Source of the DNA: an uncultured Eubacteriales bacterium
Lineage (GTDB): Bacteria > Bacillota > Clostridia > Christensenellales > Pumilibacteraceae
Direction: 5' to 3'
Assembly (NCBI GenBank): GCA_900543755.1
Contig: UQSP01000006.1
Span: forward strand, 1-61,318
Length of the DNA: 61,318 nucleotides
Shown here: piece by piece, positions 35,350-44,088 of the stretch
Numbering within the stretch: the first letter of the stretch is position 1
Layout: the number at the start of each line of letters is the position of its first letter
Made by a program: the position numbers and the translations under genes
Notes under the pieces: generated by a model
The model's input: only the letters and a program-made list of their open reading frames with translations
Databases searched by the model: none
Told to the model about the DNA's origin: nothing

Positions 35350-35997
35350 TTACCAGACAAAATCCGCCTTTGCCATTTCACCGTTGTCGATAACGATATC
35401 CTGCGCTGTCATGGATTTATTTACGACAGTGACGAAATAAGCCCATTCGGCGATTTCTTCCGGCGTTGCCCATTTGGGCAAAAGAGTCTGGTCCATTATT
35501 CTCTTCCACAACACGGGGTCGGAAACAACCCTGTCGTTGAGGGCAGTAAGCACTCCGCCCGGCGAAAGACTGTTGGAAGTCGCTTTAAAACGCGCAACCC
35601 TTAACGCGACGTTCTTCATGTAGGAAAGTATTCCGCCCTTGCTTGCGGCATATTCCGGAAATTCCGAACCGCTTGTAGCACTGGCGGACGCTATGAAAAG
35701 CACGCTTTTGATTTTATCCTGGAAAGCGTATTTTTCTGTTACCCGTATGGTACCTTTAAGATTAACGTCTATATCCCTGCCCGAATCCTGCACGCCCGCG
35801 TTGTTGATAAGTATTTCCGTGCCTTCAATATCGGGTAATTCCGACGAAAAAACGTCTGATTGTATGTGGGTATAGTTCTTGTGTTCTATTGAGCTTTCGC
35901 AAATGTCCATACCCGTAACAAAGTGACCGCATTCAAGAAACTTTTGGGCAATTGCCCTGCCTATACCTTTACTTGACCCCGTCAGCAATACTTTCAT
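35350..35997 (-). CDS. Short-chain dehydrogenase/reductase
   Basis: A 215-residue SDR enzyme. It has KVLLTGSSKGIGRAIAQKF as nucleotide-binding loop, ILINNAGVQDSGRDI, Ser in VLFIASASATSGSEFPE, and YAASKGG with catalytic Tyr and Lys. The open frame extends 59 codons upstream, but MKVLLTG at 35997 has an AAGGAG and starts the Rossmann strand. It overlaps the VUT transporter gene by 29 bp and so shares its preQ1 riboswitch. The substrate is unknown. The riboswitch makes a link to deazapurine metabolism possible, but nothing in the protein proves it. Confidence 0.85.
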   Translation of the reverse strand: MKVLLTGSSKGIGRAIAQKFLECGHFVTGMDICESSIEHKNYTHIQSDVFSSELPDIEGTEILINNAGVQDSGRDIDVNLKGTIRVTEKYAFQDKIKSVLFIASASATSGSEFPEYAASKGGILSYMKNVALRVARFKATSNSLSPGGVLTALNDRVVSDPVLWKRIMDQTLLPKWATPEEIAEWAYFVTVVNKSMTAQDIVIDNGEMAKADFVW

Positions 35998-36748
35998 TGT
36001 TATTTCTCCTTGATTCAACGTGCGCAAGATACTCTTCGCCCACTTTATCTTTTTTCCACCTCTTGCAAGTAAAAAACCCGAAATAGGAAAACGCCGCTTC
36101 GCAAATAAGTTCCGCCACCATGCCGGTAAGAGAACAGGTAACGCACTGCAGAATCGTCCAACCGAAAAACACATGACTTACGGTAAGCGCAAAAATCATA
36201 TTGTCGGCAAACTGACCAATTGCGGTTGAAACGTAGGACCTTAAAAAGAAAGCCGTCGCTCCGTCGGGATTCGACTTAAATAATTTACCTATACCGAAGT
36301 TGGCAAAATTATTGATAACCGCTGACGCGACGAAAGCAAGCGTACTGCCGGCAAGCACATACCATGTTCCTGCAACAGTGGCGTCAAGGGCGGTGTTGAT
36401 AACGTCTTCACTCCCCTCGACGTAAGACTGCGACCATATACCGGGTATTTGGCTTCCGGCGTAAAACAGCAAACAGAATACGAGATTTAAAACTATGGCA
36501 AAAAGCGATATTTGGGTTGCGGCTTTGGGGCCGAAATGCTTTGTGACGATATCCATACAAAGAAACGCAAACCACGACACGATAATTCCGCAGTCAAGCG
36601 CCAGCCAGTCTACGGGTAAAGTTATGCTTTTGTTGGCAAGCAGATTCATGCAGAATACCGACAGCACAAAGGGTGCGACCACGACAAAAGGCACGCTGCG
36701 CATCAACAGTTTGAATTCGTAAAATTCGTTCATTAATTTCTTTTTCAT
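35969..36748 (-). CDS. VUT family queuosine-precursor transporter (YhhQ/DUF165)
   Basis: A 259-residue integral-membrane protein of the vitamin-uptake-like transporter family, which imports queuosine precursors such as preQ0 or preQ1. It has about six transmembrane segments with the family blocks LALDCGIIVSWFAFLCMDIV, STLAFVASAVINNFANFGIG and YVSTAIGQFADNMIFALTV. The middle loop of about 30 residues (around residue 105) is longer than usual. A preQ1-I riboswitch in its leader gives strong independent support for the substrate. It is first in a two-gene operon. Confidence 0.92.
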   Translation of the reverse strand: MKKKLMNEFYEFKLLMRSVPFVVVAPFVLSVFCMNLLANKSITLPVDWLALDCGIIVSWFAFLCMDIVTKHFGPKAATQISLFAIVLNLVFCLLFYAGSQIPGIWSQSYVEGSEDVINTALDATVAGTWYVLAGSTLAFVASAVINNFANFGIGKLFKSNPDGATAFFLRSYVSTAIGQFADNMIFALTVSHVFFGWTILQCVTCSLTGMVAELICEAAFSYFGFFTCKRWKKDKVGEEYLAHVESRRNNNESIADGVK

Positions 36749-36803
36749 AAGCTTTTCCTTGCCTCAGACAAAGTCCGTAACGAACCGAATTTCTCAAACA
36801 AAC

Positions 36804-36874
36804 AAAAAAGGCGCATAATACGCCCATCCTTTTCCGTAGTTTTGTTTAATGACAGGATGGTCACGAACTGTCCT
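36804..36874 (-). promoter_or_regulatory. preQ1-I riboswitch with transcription terminator
   Basis: Minus strand: P1 GACAG (36872-36868) with CTGTC (36855-36851). The L1 segment TTCGTG follows the 5' strand, then ACCATC supplies the preQ1-pairing cytosine. The A-rich ATTAAACAAAA tail leads to TACG (36838-36835), which pairs with CGTG (36865-36862) as P2 of the H-type pseudoknot. A terminator GGCG(TA)...(TG)CGCC (36824-36810) with TTTTTT follows at once. AGGATGG just before it can pair with CCATCCT of the aptamer, giving the alternative fold. Ligand should switch the transporter operon off. Confidence 0.88.
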
Positions 36875-36889
36875 ATTTGATTTTTATAT

Positions 36890-36918
36890 ATTATAACAAT
36901 TGTTTATTTAAGTGTCAA
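36890..36918 (-). promoter_or_regulatory. Promoter of the VUT-SDR operon
   Basis: Perfect consensus on the minus strand: TTGACA (36918-36913), 17 bp, TATAAT (36895-36890). The riboswitch begins about 10 nt after the predicted start. Confidence 0.9.
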
Positions 36919-37012
36919 GCTTTATCGTTTAATGTTTCGGCTTTTGGGTTTAACTGAAACTTTTATAACGTCATATTATAAAATTGAAAACGATATACAG
37001 CGAGGATTACAA

Positions 37013-37420
37013 ATGATTAAATCCATAAAAAACGAAACAGGTCTGAACGACTTGTGTCTTATCCTCTTTTTTGCCGTACAGCTTCTCCACCTTGTGACGG
37101 GCATGATTTTTCCTCTTAACGAAAGCGACCCAAAATCAGATATAGACGTAATTAACCGCACCGCTACGGCAGTGCTTGCAGGATACTTTATAAGCAAGAA
37201 ATTTGTTTCGCTAAAAACCGAAATAATTGTTGACAACGGCGAAAAAATCCGTAAAGTTTTCCAAACCTTAGTGGTAGCTTTTATCGGGTTGTTTTCGCTT
37301 TTGATAATGCTTGTCGTTCGGCATAACGCTTACTTGACAGTTTCTTATGCCATGCTGTCGCAAACGCGGGACTTGTATTTTGCTTCCGTCGCTTTTTTAA
37401 TGGGTACGGCAAAGAACTAA
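37013..37420 (+). CDS. Hypothetical membrane protein
   Basis: A 135-residue protein with four hydrophobic segments (LCLILFFAVQLLHLVTGMIF; ATAVLAGYFISKKF; LVVAFIGLFSLLIMLVV; SVAFLMG near the end). The frame is open 27 codons further upstream, but the ATG at 37013 has GAGG 9 bp ahead, so I used it. It is the only plus-strand gene between 25 and 44 kb and is divergent from the VUT operon. I recognise no family. A holin-like or small transporter-associated role is possible but unsupported. Confidence 0.6.
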   Translation: MIKSIKNETGLNDLCLILFFAVQLLHLVTGMIFPLNESDPKSDIDVINRTATAVLAGYFISKKFVSLKTEIIVDNGEKIRKVFQTLVVAFIGLFSLLIMLVVRHNAYLTVSYAMLSQTRDLYFASVAFLMGTAKN

Positions 37421-37846
37421 AGCGTCAGCAATCTGCTACATCGTGAACACAACATACGACACCCGAATTTTTAACTTACGTCTAAACATAAATTTACGTT
37501 TTTTGGCTTACGCGGGCAAATGTTTTTGCGGTTTAGCGCATGTAAAAAACGGAAAATATCCATAAAAATCATGGCGCGGACAAGCACGTATGCCCATCGA
37601 TAAGTATCTTCCGCTTTTAGTTTTATCTCCGCATAAGCACGCACGTATGCCTCCTCCACAAAAGCGGCGGCAAGCAAGGCGATATTCTTAAATTCGTGTT
37701 TTTTTGAAAAAGCCTTTAATCCTCTGTTACCGTTCTATTTTTTCCGAATTCGTTTTTAATACATAAGCGCTTCTCGCCATGCCGGACCGAATAAAAAATC
37801 AAATACCCGATAAAACATTAAAAACAGCTTACGGCAAAAACGCTTT
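37421..37846. other. Intergenic region, possible very small gene
   Basis: No clear gene. On the minus strand a 57-codon frame (37644-37471, GTG start after GGAGGAGG) encodes a Lys/Arg-rich peptide with one hydrophobic stretch (WAYVLVRAMIFMDIFRFL). It may be real, but codon use is unremarkable and no family is recognisable. The rest of the region is A+T-rich. Confidence 0.25.
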
Positions 37847-40800
37847 TTACCGCCTTTTCCTTACATGATGTGCGTATATCACGACGGAAACAATAAACGC
37901 AACGATAACGCAGGCTACGATTATTAACGCTATTGTGTCGTTGGAAAGACCTGTCGGTTTGGGATTTACGGGGTTGTTTTCGTCATCCGGTAATTTGCCG
38001 ATCGAATCGTCTGCATACACGGCGGTCAGAGTCATGTTTTTATCCATGCGGAATTCCAATCTCTTGTTATGGTCGATTATAGTTCTGCCGCCGTCCAAAC
38101 TCCAGCCTTTAAACACTTCACCTGAAGGCGCGCTTTTTGCCACAACGACCACGAAGTTATTAGCCGGAATGTAAACGGTTGTTTCCTTTTCCCCGTCGAT
38201 AAAACCGTTTTCGACCTTTAGAAGAAACGCGCGATCCAGATACAGCTTGACGGGCATACTTTTCGTCTTATTCCCCGTAGAGTAATTGTAAGTTACGGTA
38301 GCAAATAAGTCGTCAATATAAATTTTACCGTTCGTTTCCAGACTGCCGCCGTTCACTGCCACGTCGCTCACTTTGTCCAAATCCAAAACGAACGCCAAAA
38401 AGTCAAATACACACTCGCCTTCTTTTTCTTCAACCGCCAATGACCTTGACTGTCTCGAGCAGTCCAAATAAATCAGTTCGATATTGTTCGAAAGGTCAAG
38501 CGATATCAAAGAGTTGTCGTGAATATATAAAGATGTGAGTGCCGTATTGCGCGTCAAATCGACATTAGTCAAATTATTGCCGGAAAGATTAAGACTCGTA
38601 AGCGCAACGTTTTCGGACACGTCAATTTCAGCCAATAAATTATTGGAAAGATGCAAAGAATTTAAAGCGGTATTTCGCGTCAAATCAACCTTAGTTAAAT
38701 CATTGGAAGAAAGATTAAGAAACTCAAGAGCAACGTTTTCAGATACGTCGACTGAAATCAGCGAATTATTTGAAAGGTCTAAATACTGAAGCGCGGTATT
38801 ATGCGTCAGGTCAATTACAATCAAGTCATTAAAGGAAAAATTAAGATATTCAAGCGCAACGCTTTTAGATAATTCAAACGACGTCAATAAATTGTTCGAA
38901 AGATTTAAGGTCTTAAGCGCTGTATTTTGCGTCAAATCAAACGGAGTTAATTCGTTAAAGGAAAGATTAAGATACTCAAGCGCAAGATTTCCCGTCAGGT
39001 CGATTTCAGTTAATGAATTTTTTGAAAGATTTAAAGTCTTAAGCGCGGTATTTCGCGTCAAATCAACCTTAGTTAAATTGTTCGAAGCGGCATATAAACT
39101 TTCAAGCCGTGTAAAATTTTCTATGCCTTTAAGTGTACTTATACCTTTTCCGTTCACGTTTATTTCAGTGATTACAAAAATTTCGTCTGCGGACAAAATA
39201 CCGTCGCCGTTGACGTCGAACTCCTCGGAAAGATAATTACGGAACTGCTCGTCGGGAAAGTTTATTTCATCGAGGCTGACGGATTTTTCTTTGCACAATT
39301 TAATATTAACTTCCATTAAATCGGTGCCGTGACCGATTTCATAAGAATAGCTTACGACGGCAAAATCGTTGTACACCGTGACCGTTTTTCCGTCCGAACC
39401 CAACTCGCCGCCCTCCGCAGACAAGTTGCTTACTTTACCCATATCGTCCACAATCGTCGAAACATCAAACTTAAAACCCTTTCTCGGGGATACGACTTCC
39501 ACCCTCTTATCCTGATTGTTATAAGACAGCATTTTAATCTTTGTATTTGCGGATAAGTCAAGACAAGCCAATGCATTGTTTTCCGCATAAAAATATTCAA
39601 GCGCTGTATTAGCCGACAAATCGAGCGAAGTCAGGTTATTGCCGATGCAATTCAAATAATAAAGCTGTTTATTGCACGACAGGTCGAGCGTCGCCAATTT
39701 ATTGTTTTCCACATTTAAACTTTTAAGTAAAGTATTTTTAGATACGTCAAGCGTCGCCGCGTCGTTATTCTCTATGTATAAATATTCAAGTGCGGTATTA
39801 AAAGACACGTCAAACTCTGACAGTTCATTGTTTCCCGCATATAAACTTTTAAGTAAAGTATTTTTTGATATGTCAAGCGCCGTTAATTTGTTGTTTTTTG
39901 CGGATAATTCATTAAGCGCAACATTTTTTGAAACGTCCAGCATGGTTATATAATTATTGTCGCTGCAATTCAGCACCGCAAGTAAAACGTTTGCGCTGAC
40001 GTCAAGCGAAGTAAGTAAGTTGTTTCTGACATTTAAAGTTTCAAGCGCGGCGTTATTTTTTACGTCAATCTCCGTCAGCCTGTTGTCGGCAATAATTAAC
40101 GATGAAAGCGCGGCGTTGCTTTTTACGTCAATCGTAGTTAAATGATTATAACTGCAATTCAAAGACTCAAGCGCAACGTTATTTTTTACATCAAGCGCAT
40201 TTATATCGTTGTAACTGCAATTCAAGGACTTTAGCGCAGCGTTGCTTTTTACGTCAAGCGACGTTATGTCATTGTAACTGCAATTCAAAGAATCGAGCGC
40301 AGTGTTATTTGAAATATCGAGCGTCGTCAAATCGTTGTTAGAGCAATTAAGCGAAGACAATAAGGAATTAGACGACACGTCAAGCGCCGTCAAACCATTG
40401 AGAGCGCATTCCAAAACTTCAAGCGAAGTATTGTCTGATAAATCAAGCAAAGTCAAACTATTGTTGTTGACATATAATTTTTCCAGCGACGTATTGCCGC
40501 TTATATTAAGTTCAGTCAAATTATTGTTGTTAACGGATAAATATATAAGAGCCGTATTGTCAGATAAATCTAAGGAATTAAGTCGGTTCCAATCTATATA
40601 CAAAGTTTGAAGAAAGTTATTTACGGGCAGCTCTATCGATGTCAGATAATTATCGCTTGCCTTTAACGATATAAGAGCGGCATTATCGGGGATTTTTAAC
40701 GAAGTCAGCCCGCACGAACTACAATTTAAGCCGCGGAGATTGGTATTCGAAGACAAATCCAACGTTGTCAGATTGTTGCTACTGCAGTTCAGAATTTCCA

Positions 40801-41164
40801 GCTGAGTGTTTTTAGACAGGTCTAGCGAAGTCAGGTGATTGTCGGAAACGTCCAAAATTTTCAAAGCAGTGAAATGTTCTATACCCGTAAGGTCATATAC
40901 ATTTGCATCCAGTGCCCCCGACAAATACATGGACTTTTGTCTTGAAATTTCGTCGTCGGACAAAAATCCGTTGCCGTCGTCGTCGCAGTATCTCGCCACA
41001 TAGCTACGAAATTCCTCGTCGGGGAAATTTGTTTCGTTTACGGCTATACCCGTCGTTTCCTCTGCTTTTGCAGGCATAACCGTCATCAAAGCCAACGCCG
41101 ACGACAAAAGAATCAAAACCGAAATTACCGTTAACACCAATACCTTAACCTTCGACATACTCAC
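37847..41164 (-). CDS. Large leucine-rich-repeat surface protein, duplicated architecture
   Basis: A 1,105-residue protein exposed on the cell surface. An N-terminal signal (about 1-34) is followed by NETNFPDEEFRSYVARYCDDDGNGFLSDDEI with an EF-hand-like calcium loop. About 22 tandem repeats of 21 residues come next (LDVSxNxALxxLNCSxNxLT type, about 75-545), then a beta domain. The same plan then repeats: a second cap with DVNGDGILSADEI near residue 645, about 10 repeats to residue 860, and another beta domain. Near the C-terminus are an InlB-like FKGWSLDGG segment, a transmembrane helix (about 1075-1098) and HHVRKRR. Internalin-like proteins mediate binding to host or microbial surfaces. The ligand is unknown. 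Confidence 0.88.
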   Translation of the reverse strand: MSMSKVKVLVLTVISVLILLSSALALMTVMPAKAEETTGIAVNETNFPDEEFRSYVARYCDDDGNGFLSDDEISRQKSMYLSGALDANVYDLTGIEHFTALKILDVSDNHLTSLDLSKNTQLEILNCSSNNLTTLDLSSNTNLRGLNCSSCGLTSLKIPDNAALISLKASDNYLTSIELPVNNFLQTLYIDWNRLNSLDLSDNTALIYLSVNNNNLTELNISGNTSLEKLYVNNNSLTLLDLSDNTSLEVLECALNGLTALDVSSNSLLSSLNCSNNDLTTLDISNNTALDSLNCSYNDITSLDVKSNAALKSLNCSYNDINALDVKNNVALESLNCSYNHLTTIDVKSNAALSSLIIADNRLTEIDVKNNAALETLNVRNNLLTSLDVSANVLLAVLNCSDNNYITMLDVSKNVALNELSAKNNKLTALDISKNTLLKSLYAGNNELSEFDVSFNTALEYLYIENNDAATLDVSKNTLLKSLNVENNKLATLDLSCNKQLYYLNCIGNNLTSLDLSANTALEYFYAENNALACLDLSANTKIKMLSYNNQDKRVEVVSPRKGFKFDVSTIVDDMGKVSNLSAEGGELGSDGKTVTVYNDFAVVSYSYEIGHGTDLMEVNIKLCKEKSVSLDEINFPDEQFRNYLSEEFDVNGDGILSADEIFVITEINVNGKGISTLKGIENFTRLESLYAASNNLTKVDLTRNTALKTLNLSKNSLTEIDLTGNLALEYLNLSFNELTPFDLTQNTALKTLNLSNNLLTSFELSKSVALEYLNFSFNDLIVIDLTHNTALQYLDLSNNSLISVDVSENVALEFLNLSSNDLTKVDLTRNTALNSLHLSNNLLAEIDVSENVALTSLNLSGNNLTNVDLTRNTALTSLYIHDNSLISLDLSNNIELIYLDCSRQSRSLAVEEKEGECVFDFLAFVLDLDKVSDVAVNGGSLETNGKIYIDDLFATVTYNYSTGNKTKSMPVKLYLDRAFLLKVENGFIDGEKETTVYIPANNFVVVVAKSAPSGEVFKGWSLDGGRTIIDHNKRLEFRMDKNMTLTAVYADDSIGKLPDDENNPVNPKPTGLSNDTIALIIVACVIVAFIVSVVIYAHHVRKRR

Positions 41165-41345
41165 ATTTTCCTTTTTAAATACCGAAATTATCCTTGCCGC
41201 ATTTTTCTGTTGAATAAATTACTCTTCTCTTTTATAAGCAAATAACAGCGTATTTGCCTATAAATTTGAATTTTACGCAAACGTTGTTTCTTCCGTGTAT
41301 ATATTCATTATTAACTGTTAAAGACCGAAAACTGTCTTTTGTTTT

Positions 41346-41374
41346 ATTATACACCGCAACATCGTGTTTGTCAA
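41346..41374 (-). promoter_or_regulatory. Promoter of the leucine-rich-repeat gene
   Basis: Perfect minus-strand consensus: TTGACA (41374-41369), 17 bp, TATAAT (41351-41346). The leader of about 175 nt shows no riboswitch I recognise. Confidence 0.85.
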
Positions 41375-41633
41375 TATGCATAATTTTTTACTGTGTTCTA
41401 CGATAAGTTTTACGTCGTTTTGTATTATTGAAACGCCGTTTCAAACTGTCTGACTGCAGATAAAAAGGTACTAATAATTACATATAAAAACATAAATCGG
41501 ACGCATGAAAAACGGCAAATATTAAAGAAACACAGTTTACGATGAGGGAAGCGCTTTATTTTTTAAGAATATCAGATGCTTGAGAAATATCTTTAACTAA
41601 ATATACTGAAGCGAAATCTAACTTAAGAATATA

Positions 41634-41742
41634 TTAAAAAAGAGCACCTTTCGGTACTCTCTTTTAGTGGCTATCACATACGAAATAGCTACAAGGCTAT
41701 CTCATTAAAATACACCCGATTTAACCCCTTCTCCTAACGACT
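41634..41742 (-). ncRNA. Candidate small RNA with own promoter and terminator
   Basis: The 834-bp gap 41165-41998 contains no gene. On the minus strand a -10 box TATAAT (41754-41749) is followed about 110 nt later by a hairpin AGAGxACC/GGTxCTCT and a T-run (41660-41634). In between lie GATAGCC boxes, which can pair with GGCTATC-like segments, and GATAGCCTTGT (41701-41691). A similar core, GATAAGCCTTGT, precedes another minus-strand terminator at 44982-45072. No -35 is convincing. The family is unknown. Confidence 0.35.
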
Positions 41743-41998
41743 ATAATTATTATAGCACTTTTTATGTTTCAGACTTCCCCTCTTTTAGATGTTTTCTTGT
41801 ATTTGCATTCCGCCTTTCAGAACGATGATAATCGAATTGTCTTTCATAACTCGAATATCGCAAAATGTATTATTGCAACCGAAAGCATTGCATATACAAA
41901 AAGATGCTTTTTCAAAACTCTTTTGGTATGCGGACTCATTCTCGACTTTTTTTCGAAAGTATGCGCGACCATATTTCCCTCTCTGAATTTTATATTTG

Positions 41999-43918
41999 TT
42001 ACGGCTTTAATAAGCTGTTGCCTTTCATATAATGCTTGGGGGCGCTTGCGTTTTCGGTGAACGTAACCGCAACTTTGCAGTCGTCGTTCATTCTGCATAT
42101 TTTAACGATCAGTTCGTTTTCGCCCTTTTGCATTTGCACGTCCGCGTGCTCGTTCTCGGGCGTAATGTTGCAAAAATCATTCTTGCATAAAAGCGTTTCG
42201 CCGTTCCAAATCAGCTTGTACGGGCAGTTGCGCCCCACTTGTAGTTTGAGCGTTTCATCCGTTTCGGATACGATTACGCGCCGCAAATAAAGCACCGCCC
42301 CGCCCTTAAACGAGCATACCTTTGAAAATTCGATAGTATCCCCGTCGGTATACGCGCGCCGCGCCTGCGTTTCGTACCGCAAGGAGGCGGCCTTTTTCGT
42401 GCGCATGTCTTGTAGCGAAATATACTCTTTTCTTATATCCGCCGTAGTATTTAAGTGATAAAACCGCACCGTATCCATAAAATTTTCGGGATAATTTTCT
42501 TGCAACACGTCAAAATAGTTGCGCTCCCCGTTGCCTATATCGATATCCGTATTATTCTCCCAAAATGGTCCGAACATTTCATACGCCGCCCTGCCGACCA
42601 ACCCGAACCTGTGCGAATAGGTTTCGCGCTTTGTTCGCAATTCCACGGTAAACAAATTGACTTCGCGCAAAACTTTTATATCGGCGGAAAGCGTCAAGAT
42701 GCAATCAAACGAATTGGTTTTGCCCTTGGGAACGGTAATATTTTTCGGATACTTTGCCGTAAAACCATCGGCAAGCGAAAGCGCCACGGAAAACTCCGTT
42801 TCTTGCGAATTGTTTTTCACGCATACAGTCACGCGTTTGCTTACCCCGTCGGAAATGTATACGCCGTCGGGATAATCGGAATATACGCGCACGGCAGGCG
42901 GCACATACTGTATTTTTTCGTAAGGCGTTTGTTCCACCGTTCTTTTTGCGCCCGCATAGCGTTCGAGAAAGTGCAGTCCCACGCGGCACGTATCGCGCGC
43001 CAAATCCATTATTTTGTTCGATTCTCTTTTATAGGTGAGCGTAAGCGCATAGCCGCTGTCGGCAAAACCGTATTTTTCTTCCAAATACTTGCCGCCGTAA
43101 ATCGCGCCGAGTAGCGCGCCCGCATTACCCGCCGTGCAGTCGGTATCGAAGCCGCAGTTGCACGCCATGATCGCGGCTTTTATGCAGTCGCCGCCCGACT
43201 TTAACAACACTGTAAGCGCAATGCCGATATTTACGAACGAATTGGTGCAATCGCTGTGCCCGTATTCGGCAATCAGCCTGCTGCGCACAGCGCGATAATC
43301 TTCGTATTGCTCGCACCACCGTACCGTGTCGGTTATAAGCCGATACGCCCGGCTGTTTTGAGGCAAGTACAGCAGTCCCGTTTTTATCAGCTCGGATATA
43401 TCCGAACAAATAAACGACTGCGACACCATTGCCGCCCAAAACCGCTCGAAATATACCGAGTTGCCGCTGTGATCGAGCGTGCCGTCCATTACGCACAAGT
43501 CCGCCGCTATCGCGGGGTTGCCGGGCATGATAAGCCCCCAAATTTCGGCACGGATCGGGCACCCCATTCCCTCGTTATAAAAATCGTTTTCGTACTTTGC
43601 CGTATACGGCGGACGCAATCCCCTATCGTAATTTTTTTTGAACCATGCGTACTCGCCCGGCCAAAACACGTTATATTTACTGAAAGCCGCCGCCAAATCG
43701 TCGCCCGTCGTATAAATCCCCTTTTCTTCCAATACTTTGAGCCAAAGCACTTGCAAATCGAGGTCATCGTTGGGTAGCATTTTCTCTATCATTTCGGAAC
43801 GAAACGACAAATGCAAAAGCTGTTTCATACCTTCGTACGGCGCGCCGATCGTTCCTGCCACGCATTTTCCCAACCAACAACCGTACGCTTTATCCAAATA
43901 TTGTTTATATGTAAGCAT
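41999..43918 (-). CDS. ADP-ribosylglycohydrolase family protein with C-terminal beta domains
   Basis: A 639-residue protein. Residues 1 to about 320 are a DraG/ADP-ribosylglycohydrolase fold: YGCWLGKCVAGTIGAPYEGM at the start, DDLDLQVLWL with metal-binding Asp residues, and ACNCGFDTDCTAGNAGALLGAIYGG, the second conserved Asp cluster. Residues about 360-639 form beta-rich domains, including a segment resembling an Ig-like fold (KRVTVCVKNNSQETEFSVAL). Many such proteins act on ADP-ribosylated molecules or related N-glycosides; the substrate here is unknown. I chose the start at 43918 (MLTYKQYLDKAYGCW). The ribosome-binding site and start are tandemly duplicated upstream. It is divergent from an AraC regulator. 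Confidence 0.85.
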   Translation of the reverse strand: MLTYKQYLDKAYGCWLGKCVAGTIGAPYEGMKQLLHLSFRSEMIEKMLPNDDLDLQVLWLKVLEEKGIYTTGDDLAAAFSKYNVFWPGEYAWFKKNYDRGLRPPYTAKYENDFYNEGMGCPIRAEIWGLIMPGNPAIAADLCVMDGTLDHSGNSVYFERFWAAMVSQSFICSDISELIKTGLLYLPQNSRAYRLITDTVRWCEQYEDYRAVRSRLIAEYGHSDCTNSFVNIGIALTVLLKSGGDCIKAAIMACNCGFDTDCTAGNAGALLGAIYGGKYLEEKYGFADSGYALTLTYKRESNKIMDLARDTCRVGLHFLERYAGAKRTVEQTPYEKIQYVPPAVRVYSDYPDGVYISDGVSKRVTVCVKNNSQETEFSVALSLADGFTAKYPKNITVPKGKTNSFDCILTLSADIKVLREVNLFTVELRTKRETYSHRFGLVGRAAYEMFGPFWENNTDIDIGNGERNYFDVLQENYPENFMDTVRFYHLNTTADIRKEYISLQDMRTKKAASLRYETQARRAYTDGDTIEFSKVCSFKGGAVLYLRRVIVSETDETLKLQVGRNCPYKLIWNGETLLCKNDFCNITPENEHADVQMQKGENELIVKICRMNDDCKVAVTFTENASAPKHYMKGNSLLKP

Positions 43919-43953
43919 TCGCCTCTCCTTTATATGTAAGCATTCGCCTCTCC
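43904..43953. repeat. 25-bp tandem duplication covering a start site
   Basis: Two exact 25-bp copies (43904-43928 and 43929-43953) each contain the Shine-Dalgarno GGAG and an ATG of the ADP-ribosylglycohydrolase gene. Because 25 is not a multiple of three, the upstream ATG is out of frame and opens a 12-codon frame that ends at TAA just inside the true gene. Confidence 0.95.
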
Positions 43954-44000
43954 TTTTCCCGATACACAAAGAGTATAACACATAAAAATCACAATTTATA

Positions 44001-44082
44001 TAGGGTATGCGGTGAATTTTTTAGGGTATTTGACGTATTTTTCAAAAAACAGATTGACAATGCGCTCAATTTACAGTAAAAT
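44001..44082 (+). promoter_or_regulatory. Leaderless promoter and direct-repeat operator
   Basis: TTGACA (44054-44059), 17 bp, TAAAAT (44077-44082). The ATG of the regulator is at 44089, the expected transcription start, so the mRNA has essentially no leader. Upstream, TAGGGTAT occurs twice (44001-44008 and 44022-44029), 21 bp or two helical turns apart, as expected for AraC-type half-sites, and between the two divergent genes. Confidence 0.7.
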
Positions 44083-44088
44083 TGTGCT

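Noticed and set aside
35350..36174. A longer SDR protein starting at 36174
   Set aside because: The extra 59 residues overlap the VUT transporter gene and do not resemble SDR sequence; 35997 has AAGGAG and begins the Rossmann strand.
38500..40860. Regular DNA repeats that could suggest a CRISPR array
   Set aside because: The period is 63 bp in an open frame and encodes leucine-rich repeats; there are no conserved repeats with unique spacers.
41634..41742. Interpretation of the candidate RNA as a tracrRNA
   Set aside because: No Cas9 gene, repeat array or matching anti-repeat is present in the window.
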